DNA from: Bacilli bacterium
GTDB taxonomy: Bacteria; Bacillota_I; Bacilli_A; RF39; UBA660
DNA length: 23,175 nucleotides
Reading direction: 5' to 3'
Assembly: GCA_017476705.1 (NCBI GenBank)
Contig: JAFUZI010000092.1
Location: 1-23,175, forward strand
Shown: piece by piece, positions 1 through 5,593 of the stretch
How the letters are laid out: each line of letters starts with the position of its first letter
Position numbering within the stretch: position 1 is the stretch's first letter
The notes under the pieces: generated by a model
Told to the model about the DNA's origin: nothing
Databases searched by the model: none
Seen by the model: only the letters and a program-made list of their open reading frames with translations
Translations under genes and position numbers: made by a program

Positions 1-249
1 ATTATGAATTATATGATTCATCACAAGTATTTAACTTCTTATATAGAGATAATTACATTAAAATCACATAAAAAAAGAAAATCAAACTTATTATAAAATT
101 CAATTTCCTTAATTATCTCCCCCAAAACTCTTTACACTAACTAAAAGTATACAAACTTAAATAAACAATTAAAAATATCAAATTTTTTGAATTTTTGGTA
201 TCTGTATGGTATTAGAAAAAAGCCAAAACTTTGCGAATCCATATAAAAT
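1..249. other. Host flank left of the integrated element; no gene seen
   Basis: These AT-rich 249 bases lie outside the left copy of the 37-bp direct repeat, so they are the original downstream neighbour of the sRNA gene that the element entered. I find no open reading frame with a ribosome binding site, no tRNA-like fold and no strong terminator. Confidence 0.5.
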
Positions 250-344
250 AAAGTGACCTAGTCTCACGACTAGGTCTTCAGGGGGTCGCGATTTAATAGA
301 CCTTTTGCTTATTAAAACTTGTTAAATCAATATAATCGCTAACC
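247..344 (-). ncRNA. Possible element-borne sRNA sharing the att 3' half
   Basis: A TATAAT box lies at 351-356 on the - strand with no good -35. Transcription from about 344 would run about 100 nt through an element-specific 5' half that can fold by pairing GCGATT with AATCGC. It then enters the shared ACCCCCTGAAG segment and the hairpin terminator in the left att site. The layout and length match the host sRNA at 5587-5488. The weak promoter makes expression uncertain; the sequence could simply be the left-behind 3' half of the host gene. Confidence 0.3.
250..286. repeat. Left attachment site (37-bp direct repeat, att core)
   Basis: This is identical over 37 bases to 5492-5528. The core contains two 9-bp inverted arms, GACCTAGTC and GACTAGGTC, separated by TCAC, followed by TTCAGGGGGT. 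Such inverted arms suit a tyrosine recombinase crossover site. On the - strand the same hairpin with its T-rich tail acts as an sRNA terminator. Confidence 0.85.
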
Positions 345-390
345 CTCTGTATTATAATTTTTTACCACTTTTTAAGTTTTTTTACTATTT

Positions 391-413
391 ATAGAACCTA
401 AATAGAACCTAAA
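391..413. repeat. Left integrase arm-type repeats (2 x ATAGAACCTAAA)
   Basis: Two copies of ATAGAACCTAAA lie at 391-402 and 402-413. The same 12-mer occurs twice near the right end (5415-5426 and 5427-5438). Tandem repeats about 105-110 bp from one att core and 54-77 bp from the other are typical of arm sites bound by the N-terminal domain of tyrosine integrases. A partial inverted copy follows at 411-425. Confidence 0.65.
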
Positions 414-428
414 ACCTATTTAGGTTTT
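411..428 (-). terminator. Weak hairpin terminator after the 166-aa gene
   Basis: A perfect inverted repeat (AAAACCTA, AA, TAGGTTTT on the - strand) begins two bases past the TAA of the gene ending at 430. The following T-tract is short, so termination may be partial. The hairpin overlaps the AACCTA-type arm repeats. Confidence 0.45.
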
Positions 429-429
429 A

Positions 430-930
430 TTAACTGATTTTATTATAAACACGATCATTATACATAATTCCACCATTTACTACATCTAAATCATGTTCCT
501 CATCAAGTTTTTCACAACTACCTTCTGCATTAAGATCAACCATAGCTTTTTCGCATTCTTCCTTTGTTTTCATTCCAAAAACTCTAGTTGTCTTAACACC
601 ATTTTCTTCGACTACTCCTCCAACAAATGTATATGTTGTAACTGATAAAACTTTTTCAGACTTAATTTTCCATGTACAATTTGTAGAATATAATAACTTA
701 CATGAACCATCTTCATTTAATCTTATATTTTCATCCATCATCTTTCCACTAGTTGAATAATAATTAGCATGATATATTCCTGCATATTTTTTACTATCTT
801 CATTTACTACTGAAGTATCCTTTTCCTTACTATCTGTTTTACTTAATTCTTTAATTCTTATTCCTTGTATTACGGTAACAATTAACAATACAATTATAAT
901 GGCAGATAGAATATAAACATTTTTTTTCAT
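430..930 (-). CDS. Membrane-anchored exported protein, unknown function
   Basis: This 166-aa protein has one N-terminal hydrophobic segment (about residues 5-23) without a lipobox Cys, so it is probably an uncleaved anchor or signal peptide. A hydrophilic extracellular domain follows, with four Cys residues (about 77, 85, 126 and 139) that could form two disulfides. I do not recognise the family. It is the last of three leftward cargo genes but has its own extended -10 promoter and a ribosome binding site (AGGAGTGAG) before ATG at 930. A terminator of the upstream gene separates it from its neighbours. It could be an exported effector, a surface-exclusion-type protein or a signal sensed by the membrane XRE regulator nearby; none of these is shown by the sequence. 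Confidence 0.75.
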   Translation of the reverse strand: MKKNVYILSAIIIVLLIVTVIQGIRIKELSKTDSKEKDTSVVNEDSKKYAGIYHANYYSTSGKMMDENIRLNEDGSCKLLYSTNCTWKIKSEKVLSVTTYTFVGGVVEENGVKTTRVFGMKTKEECEKAMVDLNAEGSCEKLDEEHDLDVVNGGIMYNDRVYNKIS

Positions 931-951
931 ATATGCTCACTCCTAGGTTTT

Positions 952-960
952 ATTATACCA
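952..960 (-). promoter_or_regulatory. Extended -10 promoter of the 166-aa gene
   Basis: TGGTATAAT on the - strand (the TATAAT is the complement of 952-957) lies just upstream of the ribosome binding site and downstream of the previous terminator. No clear -35 is seen, as is usual with extended -10 promoters. Confidence 0.55.
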
Positions 961-965
961 TAATT

Positions 966-1007
966 TAAAAAATAAAATCTAAAAACCTATTTAGAGATTT
1001 TTAGATT
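966..1007 (-). terminator. Terminator of the four-helix membrane protein gene
   Basis: The stem AATCTAAAAA / TTTTTAGATT (998-1007 with 976-985) is followed on the - strand by a T-rich tail (966-975). The TAG stop of the upstream gene (987-989) lies in the loop. Confidence 0.65.
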
Positions 1008-1391
1008 AATTTTTCTATATGTTAATAGTAAAACTAGCAATAAATTAAAATAAATCATATTTTGCTTTAAATATAACATTTTAAACTCTACAAAATTAGA
1101 ACCATACGGATCACCAGTATATTTATTAAAAAATAAACTAGTATCAAATGTGAATCTACATAGAATATAACTTATTATCAAAAAAGATAATATACAAATA
1201 ATTATATAAGCTCTATTATTATTGATGGGATTCTTTTTAATAAAGTCTTTAGTAGTTAATACTATTACTACAACCAATAACACTAAATATAGCAAGTGAC
1301 TCCAACTAACCATATTAAAGTAAGAATATACATTTAAAAAACAAACAATTAATAATAATAAAATTCGAACAATATTTAACCCCTTATTCAT
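987..1391 (-). CDS. Small four-helix membrane protein, element cargo
   Basis: This 134-aa, strongly hydrophobic protein has about four predicted membrane helices, two before and two after a short lysine/asparagine-rich turn around residue 55. A more polar stretch (about 85-110) precedes the last helix. I chose ATG at 1391 over the upstream GTG at 1400 because AGGTG sits six bases before the ATG. The start overlaps the stop of the XRE gene by 8 bp (ATGAATAA), so the two are translationally coupled. The family is not recognised. Immunity-like or sensor-partner roles are possible for a small membrane protein encoded next to a membrane-tethered regulator, but this is inference. Confidence 0.7.
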   Translation of the reverse strand: MNKGLNIVRILLLLIVCFLNVYSYFNMVSWSHLLYLVLLVVVIVLTTKDFIKKNPINNNRAYIIICILSFLIISYILCRFTFDTSLFFNKYTGDPYGSNFVEFKMLYLKQNMIYFNLLLVLLLTYRKINLKISK

Positions 1392-2325
1392 GTATATCAC
1401 CTACTTCTATTACTAATTCTGTTAAATATGCTAATTGAGATAAATCACCACGTAATTTATAAACAGCACCTCGTATTTCCATATTATCAATAGAATAAAA
1501 TTCATTTTCATTTGCAAAAGGATTAGAATTATATTGATATGAAGTATAAGTTCTTAAGAAATCAGCAGAATGGGTAGCAGTAAAAAAGTTATCAATCATA
1601 ACATTTCTATACTCACTAGTTAGACCATGATCAGAATATTTTTCTAATATTTTTTCAGTATCCAATTGTGCAGTTAAAACATCACCGTTACCACAAAAAG
1701 TAAAAATATCATTTACAGTGTATTTAATGTCTCTCTTATTAATAACATAATCAAATACTGTTTCATTTTTAATATCTAAATAATTATTTTCTAAATTTTC
1801 AATTATTTTTTCATAATCTTCAATAGAATAATTACCTCTATTTTTCTTTATGATATTTAGATTATTATCAATAGTCTCCATTCTTTCAGTTACTCTTTTA
1901 TATGTCTCTCTATCTATACTTAATGTATATTCTTTATTAACATATATAATATGAACAATATTAAAATATAAAAGTAATACAAATATAAATACAACTGCTC
2001 CAACAATTATTTTATTAATAATAGAAATGACATTTTCTTTAGTGATTTGTTTTGAAATATTCATACTATCACGAACATAATCGTCTGCTTCTGTAATAGG
2101 AATTACCTCATTTTCAATTTCTCTTCCTTTTAACAATTCAAGAATAGAACATCCAAGTTCTTTAGAAAGTATTTCTAAAATAGAAACATCAGGACATCCT
2201 TGTCCTCTTTCCCATTTAGAAATGGCTCTATCAGTAACTCCTAATTTTTCAGCGAGCTGCTTTTGAGTAAGATTTTTATCTTTTCTTTTTTGTTGAATAA
2301 AACTACCAATTTTATCATAATTCAT
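1384..2325 (-). CDS. Membrane-tethered XRE/Cro-family transcription regulator
   Basis: This 313-aa protein has an N-terminal HTH_3/XRE domain (about residues 5-65) with the typical pattern LTQKQLAEKLGVTDRAISKWERG. A linker follows, then one transmembrane helix (about 105-125) and an approximately 185-residue outer domain of unknown family. The layout suggests a one-component sensor: DNA binding inside, ligand or partner sensing outside. It is the first gene of a leftward operon coupled to the small membrane protein. The promoter at 2353-2382 overlaps a short palindrome, so autoregulation is plausible. It could also control the divergent replication/integration promoter at 2570-2598. A housekeeping XRE role cannot be excluded, but its position inside the att repeats marks it as element-borne. 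Confidence 0.85.
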   Translation of the reverse strand: MNYDKIGSFIQQKRKDKNLTQKQLAEKLGVTDRAISKWERGQGCPDVSILEILSKELGCSILELLKGREIENEVIPITEADDYVRDSMNISKQITKENVISIINKIIVGAVVFIFVLLLYFNIVHIIYVNKEYTLSIDRETYKRVTERMETIDNNLNIIKKNRGNYSIEDYEKIIENLENNYLDIKNETVFDYVINKRDIKYTVNDIFTFCGNGDVLTAQLDTEKILEKYSDHGLTSEYRNVMIDNFFTATHSADFLRTYTSYQYNSNPFANENEFYSIDNMEIRGAVYKLRGDLSQLAYLTELVIEVGDIHE

Positions 2326-2352
2326 TTCATCCTACACCTACCTTGTAATAAG

Positions 2353-2394
2353 TATATAAAAATAATTGTTTTTTTTCAACAAACGCTCCGTTGA
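2353..2394 (-). promoter_or_regulatory. Promoter and candidate operator of the XRE operon
   Basis: On the - strand, -35 TTGTTG (2382-2377) and -10 TATATA (2358-2353) are 18 bp apart. A palindrome with arms AACG/CGTT around CTC (2382-2392) and outer TCAAC/GTTGA arms (2376-2394) overlaps the -35. This is a reasonable operator for the XRE protein. Confidence 0.55.
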
Positions 2395-2483
2395 GTTTAT
2401 CCATTTCGATCAAAAAAAATTTAATATTTTACAAAATTCTCTGAATATCACTCTAAACAGCACCATTTAACAAACTTCGTAAA

Positions 2484-2500
2484 CCTTTATATTATAAAGG
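2484..2500. repeat. Perfect 17-bp palindrome in the divergent control region
   Basis: CCTTTATA-T-TATAAAGG is a perfect inverted repeat with one central base. It lies between the leftward XRE promoter and the rightward replication promoter. It could be an operator; it has no T-tract, so it is not a terminator. Confidence 0.45.
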
Positions 2501-2522
2501 TAAAGTAGACTTTTTAGGTAGC

Positions 2523-2582
2523 TAAAATCGACAATAATTTCGACATACTTTTCGACAAACATTTCAACATTGATTTCTACAG
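2523..2582 (+). repeat. Five tandem 12-bp repeats (iteron- or operator-like)
   Basis: Five head-to-tail 12-mers are seen: TAAAATCGACAA, TAATTTCGACAT, ACTTTTCGACAA, ACATTTCAACAT and TGATTTCTACAG. They share a core of about TTTCGACA, decaying toward the last copies. The last two overlap the -35 of the rightward promoter at 2570. The array could be binding sites of the initiator-like protein encoded at 3144 or an operator array for the XRE regulator. Confidence 0.6.
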
Positions 2583-2598
2583 AGCAAGGATTTATAAT
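2570..2598 (+). promoter_or_regulatory. Rightward promoter of the replication/integration module
   Basis: -35 TTGATT (2570-2575), a 17-bp spacer and -10 TATAAT (2593-2598) form a near-consensus sigma-A promoter. It would start transcription near 2605 toward the winged-helix, SSB-like and excisionase-like genes, subject to terminators at 2825-2851 and 3091-3115. Confidence 0.65.
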
Positions 2599-2600
2599 GG

Positions 2601-2822
2601 TTATAATAAGGAATAATTATCTATATTAGATATATTTTCAATACATTTTATTCTCTAAATAGCATTAAAAATCAACGGTTTAGAAAAGTGACACTTTTTT
2701 GATACTGAATTGGTACTTTTTTGCTATTGCATTAAATTTGTCAAGTGTTAAAATGATTATAATAAGGAATAATTATCATAGATATGGAGATATTTTCCCT
2801 ATATTTATACTCTAAATAATTA
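2601..2822 (+). repeat. Duplicated 66-bp segment with a perfect 21-bp core
   Basis: The segment at 2601-2621 recurs exactly at 2757-2777 (156 bp apart). Similarity continues loosely to a shared CTCTAAATA about 50 bp further on. Both copies follow TATAAT-like boxes, so this may be a duplicated promoter/leader region or a pair of binding sites. The DNA between (2622-2756) is otherwise unassigned. Confidence 0.55.
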
Positions 2823-2824
2823 AT

Positions 2825-2851
2825 GGTAGAAGAAAAACTTCTACCTTTTTT
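2825..2851 (+). terminator. Strong rho-independent terminator in the leader
   Basis: GGTAGAAG / CTTCTACC with an AAAAA loop is followed by six T. It lies about 300 bp before any real gene, so it would end a short untranslated RNA starting at about 2605 or 2770, or act as a control point for the downstream module. Confidence 0.8.
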
Positions 2852-2855
2852 GTTT

Positions 2856-3033
2856 GGGGATTGGGGTGTCCCCCATAATGTATTAGGATAGACATAATGT
2901 TTCATTTGGGTATACAAATACGTTGCTTGCTTATTAAAAACTATTTTTTTATAGAGAAAACAAACAAGCAACGTATTTGTAGTGCATTTTTTCAAAGACT
3001 CAACAAACACTATATGGGGGCGCCCCAATCCCC
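2856..3033. repeat. Large nested inverted repeat, oriT- or origin-like
   Basis: The outer arms (2856-2877 and 3013-3033) match over about 21 bp with small differences. Each arm is itself a GC-rich palindrome (GGGGTGTCCCC and GGGGCGCCCC). The inner arms ACAAATACGTTGCTTG (2914-2929) and its exact complement (2965-2980) enclose a 35-nt loop. The GC-rich arms stand out from the AT-rich surroundings. Conjugative and rolling-circle elements of Firmicutes carry similar structures at oriT or at single- or double-strand origins. No relaxase is encoded here, so a role in mobilization would need a helper. In transcripts the structure would fold as a long hairpin before the leader peptide. Confidence 0.6.
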
Positions 3034-3057
3034 GAATTTTCATAAGGAGGTTTAAAC

Positions 3058-3078
3058 ATGAAATATGATACTAGTTAA
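3058..3078 (+). CDS. Six-residue leader peptide MKYDTS
   Basis: A strong ribosome binding site (AAGGAGG, seven bases before ATG) drives a six-codon frame, ATG AAA TAT GAT ACT AGT TAA. It lies 12 bp before a strong terminator at 3091-3115 and 65 bp upstream of the next gene. A good RBS on such a short frame ahead of a terminator is the hallmark of attenuation control. Expression and function are inferred. Confidence 0.5.
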   Translation: MKYDTS

Positions 3079-3090
3079 TCAATAATATAT

Positions 3091-3115
3091 GCAGTGAGAA
3101 ATCACTGCTTTTTTT
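3091..3115 (+). terminator. Attenuator-type terminator upstream of the winged-helix gene
   Basis: GCAGTGA-GAAA-TCACTGC is followed by seven T. It stands between the leader peptide and the gene starting at 3144, so readthrough must be regulated for downstream expression from the 2570 promoter. Confidence 0.75.
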
Positions 3116-3143
3116 GTGTAATTTTTTAGAAAGGAGGGATAAT

Positions 3144-3425
3144 ATGGAAAAGTTTATTAGAATACCTATGGAAGTATTAAACGATGAAAATATAACTTCA
3201 TCAGCTAAACTTTTATTAGGTGTAATCATATCTTTTAGTAATAATGACTATAAAGTTGCTTTTGCTAGTAATGCTAAATATGCTAGAGCATTAGATTTAT
3301 CAGCAAGAACAATAACTAGATTAATCAAAGAATTAAAAGATCAAAATTATATATCTATAAGATATGATTATTACGGAACAAGAAGAGATATATCTGTTAA
3401 CTATAGTCACGAAAGACTAAAGTAA
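3144..3425 (+). CDS. Small winged-helix (HTH_36-like) replication-type protein
   Basis: This 93-aa protein looks like an HTH_36-type winged helix as found in plasmid, ICE and phage replication proteins: an opening FIRIPMEVL, a tetrahelical start SSAKLLLGVIISFSN, and a recognition region LDLSARTITRLIKELKDQNYI. The start is ATG at 3144, preceded by AAGGAGGG; the longer upstream frame has no RBS. It lacks the extra domain of full-length initiators, so it may be an accessory initiator, a regulator or a minimal form. It follows the leader/attenuator and precedes an A/T-only tract and an SSB-like gene, which supports a role in element DNA replication or its control. Confidence 0.7.
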   Translation: MEKFIRIPMEVLNDENITSSAKLLLGVIISFSNNDYKVAFASNAKYARALDLSARTITRLIKELKDQNYISIRYDYYGTRRDISVNYSHERLK

Positions 3426-3464
3426 TGGACAATTATGACTAGTTATTTAGTCAAATATAACTAC

Positions 3465-3532
3465 TATATAATATAAAATATTAAATAATTTATAAAATAA
3501 ATAAATTATATAATTAATTATTAATAAATTAA
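3465..3532. other. 68-bp A/T-only tract, possible DNA unwinding element
   Basis: An uninterrupted run of 68 A/T bases lies between the winged-helix gene and the SSB-like gene. It ends at the RBS (AAGGAGG) of the latter. Even in this AT-rich window such a run is exceptional. It could be an easily melted origin segment. Confidence 0.4.
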
Positions 3533-3542
3533 GGAGGTTCAA

Positions 3543-3977
3543 ATGAATAATTATATAAATGAAATAATTTTATCTGGAAAAATTTTATCAATTATTGTTA
3601 ATGAAAAACATATTGTTTTAAGTATAGAAAATCAAATATTTAATAATAAAATAGCTTTTATCAGTTTAAGAGCATACAAAGATCTTTATGAAAAATATAA
3701 AGATCTTTTTTTTATAGATAATTTTATCTTTATAAAAGGATATGTAAATTCATATAAAGATAAAAATAATAAAATTAATAATTACATATTAATAACTCAA
3801 ATCAGTGATTCCATAGAAGAACTAAATACTTCTATGCCACATATTCGATACGATGAAGATGGAACTATGGTATGGAATGGAACTAGATGTGAGATAGAAC
3901 CATTAACTAATCAAGAAGATATAGAATTTATGAATAATTTTTGTAAAGAGTTTGGGGGTGAAGATAATGACAGCTAA
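3543..3977 (+). CDS. Single-stranded DNA-binding (SSB-like) OB-fold protein
   Basis: In this 144-aa protein, residues 1-90 read like an SSB OB-fold: an opening NEIILSGKILSI, a conserved-style strand KHIVLSIENQ, a central FISLRAYKDLYEKY, a FIKGYVNSYKDKNNK strand-turn and a closing YILITQIS. The C-terminal third is acidic (ending GGEDNDS), as in many SSBs, though it lacks the canonical DDDIPF tip. It would protect ssDNA made during replication or transfer of the element. The RBS AAGGAGG precedes ATG at 3543. Its last codons overlap the next gene by 11 bp. Identification is by pattern only; Trp/Phe stacking residues are not clearly conserved. Confidence 0.6.
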   Translation: MNNYINEIILSGKILSIIVNEKHIVLSIENQIFNNKIAFISLRAYKDLYEKYKDLFFIDNFIFIKGYVNSYKDKNNKINNYILITQISDSIEELNTSMPHIRYDEDGTMVWNGTRCEIEPLTNQEDIEFMNNFCKEFGGEDNDS

Positions 3978-4200
3978 AGAAACATTAGAATTAATATCTA
4001 AACAATGGTGTACTATTGAAGACTTGAAAAAGTTATCGAATCTTGGAAATAACAACGTATATAGGCTTAAAAAGGAAATACAGGAAGAATTAGAAGCAAA
4101 TGGGTATATTCTACCAAAAGGACTAATTCCAATGTGTGAGGTCGTTAAAAAGCTAAAAATCGATATAGACTATTTAAACAGGCTAGCCAATTTATCATAG
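3967..4200 (+). CDS. Small excisionase-like DNA-binding protein (DUF3173-like?)
   Basis: This 77-aa protein has a helix-turn-helix style core (about residues 13-60). Its pattern, L.-LG.....R.K.EI...L...G...P.....P...V...LKI, recalls the small DUF3173/Xis-like proteins found directly upstream of integrases in Gram-positive integrative elements. The start is ATG at 3967 with GGGGGTGA eight bases upstream; it overlaps the SSB-like gene's end by 11 bp, so the two are coupled. Its place immediately before the integrase suggests a recombination directionality factor. The family match is from memory and unconfirmed. Confidence 0.6.
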   Translation: MTAKETLELISKQWCTIEDLKKLSNLGNNNVYRLKKEIQEELEANGYILPKGLIPMCEVVKKLKIDIDYLNRLANLS

Positions 4201-4226
4201 GCCTATTTTTTATTTTTGCAATTTTA

Positions 4227-4235
4227 TGGTATTAT
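4227..4235 (+). promoter_or_regulatory. Possible extended -10 promoter of the integrase
   Basis: TGGTATTAT lies 54 bp before the integrase ATG, after a weak hairpin (AGGCTA / TAGGCCT, about 4181-4204) with a T-tract that ends the excisionase-like gene. A near-palindrome, TGGTTTAACCA (4261-4271), lies between this box and the RBS. The integrase therefore may be expressed separately from the upstream genes. Confidence 0.4.
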
Positions 4236-4288
4236 TCAATTAGCAAAAGGTCTAGTAAATTGGTTTAACCATTAAAGGAGGATTATAA

Positions 4289-5392
4289 ATGTCAGTTAAC
4301 CAATGTACTAAAGAGAATGCAACATCTAAAGGATATAGATGGTATTATCAAGTTTATTATTTCGATGAAAATGGTAAACAAAGAAAATATCATTCAAAAA
4401 AATTTGCTACTAGAAAAGAAGCTCAAGTTGCTGAAGCAAATAGACTTCGTAAAATGAGAAGAAAAGAAATTAATATTACCGATATGACTTTTATTGAATT
4501 GTATGAAGAATTCTATGAATATAAATCAGATAAAGTAAAAGAAACAACTTTAAAATCATATCGAGAAAGAATTAATTCTCTAGAGCCAATTCATAATGTA
4601 AAAATTAAAGATTTTGATATTAATCATTACTTATCTTGGAGAAGATGGATGTCTAAAAGAGATTGTGCTATTAAAACTAAAAATGGATATCATAAATTCT
4701 TTAAAGAGATTCTTAATTATGGAACTAGATGGCATGATTTCAATTTTACACAAATATATAATAAAATGGAAAAGTTTGTAGATCCCAATGCTTTACCAAA
4801 AGAAATGGAATTCTATACTCTAGAAGAATTTAAACAATTCATATCATACGAAGATGAAATTCTATTTAAATCAGCATTTGAAGTTTTATATTTTTGTGGA
4901 TTAAGACTAGGAGAATTAAGAGGTCTTACATGGGATAATATTAATTTTGAAGAAATGACTTTATCTGTTAAGAAAAATGTAGTCACAGTCGATGGTAAAG
5001 TTTATGTAACAACTCCAAAAAGTAAAAAAAGTGTTAGAACCATACCACTTACTCAAACACTTGCTGATGATTTAAAGATTCTAAAGAGTAATTGTAAAAA
5101 ATATTTTGGATTTAATAATAAATGGTATGTATTTGGAGATGTTAAACCCATTACTCAAGAAAGAATGAGAGTTAGAAAAAATCTTCTAGCTAGTAAATCT
5201 GGGGTAAAACCAATAAGACTACACGACTTTCGACATTCTTGTGCTTCACTTCTTATCAATAATGGAGCAAATATCATGATAGTTGCAAAATATTTAGGAC
5301 ATACAAAAATAGATGAGACCTTAAACACATACTCTCATCTATTCAAAAATAAAATGGAAGATATAGTCAAAATAATGAATACTTTGTACTAA
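4289..5392 (+). CDS. int: Tyrosine integrase of the element
   Basis: This 367-aa, full-length phage/ICE-type tyrosine recombinase has three parts. Residues 1-57 are an arm-binding domain (YYQVYYFDENGKQRKYHSKKF style). Residues about 65-165 are a SAM-like core-binding domain. The catalytic domain is about 175-360. All catalytic residues are present: R206 (CGLRLGEL), K244 (TPKSKKS hairpin), H312 and R315 (LHDFRH), H338 (YLGHTK) and nucleophile Y348 (TYSHLF). RBS AAAGGAGG precedes the ATG. The right att core starts 100 bp after the stop and two 12-bp arm-type repeats lie between. It should catalyse integration into, and with the upstream small protein excision from, the sRNA terminator. No sign of decay. 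Confidence 0.95.
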   Translation: MSVNQCTKENATSKGYRWYYQVYYFDENGKQRKYHSKKFATRKEAQVAEANRLRKMRRKEINITDMTFIELYEEFYEYKSDKVKETTLKSYRERINSLEPIHNVKIKDFDINHYLSWRRWMSKRDCAIKTKNGYHKFFKEILNYGTRWHDFNFTQIYNKMEKFVDPNALPKEMEFYTLEEFKQFISYEDEILFKSAFEVLYFCGLRLGELRGLTWDNINFEEMTLSVKKNVVTVDGKVYVTTPKSKKSVRTIPLTQTLADDLKILKSNCKKYFGFNNKWYVFGDVKPITQERMRVRKNLLASKSGVKPIRLHDFRHSCASLLINNGANIMIVAKYLGHTKIDETLNTYSHLFKNKMEDIVKIMNTLY

Positions 5393-5414
5393 TCTTTTTA
5401 ATTTTTTCAAAAAA

Positions 5415-5438
5415 ATAGAACCTAAAATAGAACCTAAA
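5415..5438. repeat. Right integrase arm-type repeats (2 x ATAGAACCTAAA)
   Basis: Two abutting copies of ATAGAACCTAAA lie at 5415-5426 and 5427-5438, identical to those at 391-413 and in the same orientation. They sit between the integrase stop and the right att core. Confidence 0.65.
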
Positions 5439-5487
5439 TTCCAAATTTTTAAGTCTTAAATTCCTAAACCCATTGATATATAAGGAT

Positions 5488-5587
5488 ATAAAAAGTGACC
5501 TAGTCTCACGACTAGGTCTTCAGGGGGTTCGGTTGAATATACTCTAACATTTAACCGTTAGAGATATCGGCGTGATATACACCACGC
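5488..5587 (-). ncRNA. Small RNA (~100 nt) with C-rich segment; integration target
   Basis: On the - strand a promoter (5594-5622) is followed by three hairpins: GCGTGGTG/TATCACGC (5587-5570), CTCTAAC/GTTAGAG (5563-5542) and the terminator GACCTAGTC-GTGA-GACTAGGTC (5518-5497), which ends in five T. Between the second and third hairpins lies an unpaired CCGAACCCCCTGAAG. There is no reading frame with an RBS. C-rich unpaired segments in Gram-positive sRNAs often pair with G-rich Shine-Dalgarno sites, so a trans-acting regulator is plausible. The same segment can pair with the loop of the RNA at 7845-7979. I cannot assign a known RNA family. The 3' half is the att site of the element. Confidence 0.65.
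5492..5528. repeat. Right attachment site (37-bp direct repeat, att core)
   Basis: This is identical to 250-286. It forms the 3' part (C-rich segment plus terminator hairpin on the - strand) of the sRNA gene that begins at about 5587, so integration leaves that gene intact. Confidence 0.85.
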
Positions 5588-5593
5588 ATCTTA

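Larger units (their letters stand above)
250..5528 (+). mobile_element. 5.2-kb integrative element with tyrosine integrase, no relaxase
   Basis: The element is defined by a perfect 37-bp direct repeat at 250-286 and 5492-5528. A full-length tyrosine integrase ends about 100 bp inside the right repeat, and tandem 12-bp repeats lie inside both ends. Rightward genes are a small winged-helix protein, an SSB-like protein, an excisionase-like protein and the integrase. Leftward genes are a membrane XRE regulator and two membrane/exported proteins. There is no relaxase, coupling ATPase, terminase or capsid gene. It is therefore best described as a minimal integrative (perhaps mobilizable) element or a satellite, possibly moved in trans by a larger element. 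Base composition resembles the host's, so the boundary calls rest on the repeats. Function as a mobile unit is inferred. Confidence 0.85.

Noticed and set aside
2523..2582. Short tandem repeats as a CRISPR array
   Set aside because: 12-bp units abut without spacers and no cas genes are present.
2741..3043. 100-codon open frame on the - strand across the nested inverted repeat
   Set aside because: No ribosome binding site, composition driven by the inverted repeat, and no protein-like pattern; it overlaps a terminator and the origin-like structure.
5492..5528. att repeat as the 3' end of a tRNA or tmRNA gene
   Set aside because: No TTCRA arm, no acceptor stem and no CCA; the upstream promoter and hairpins fit a small RNA with a terminator instead.
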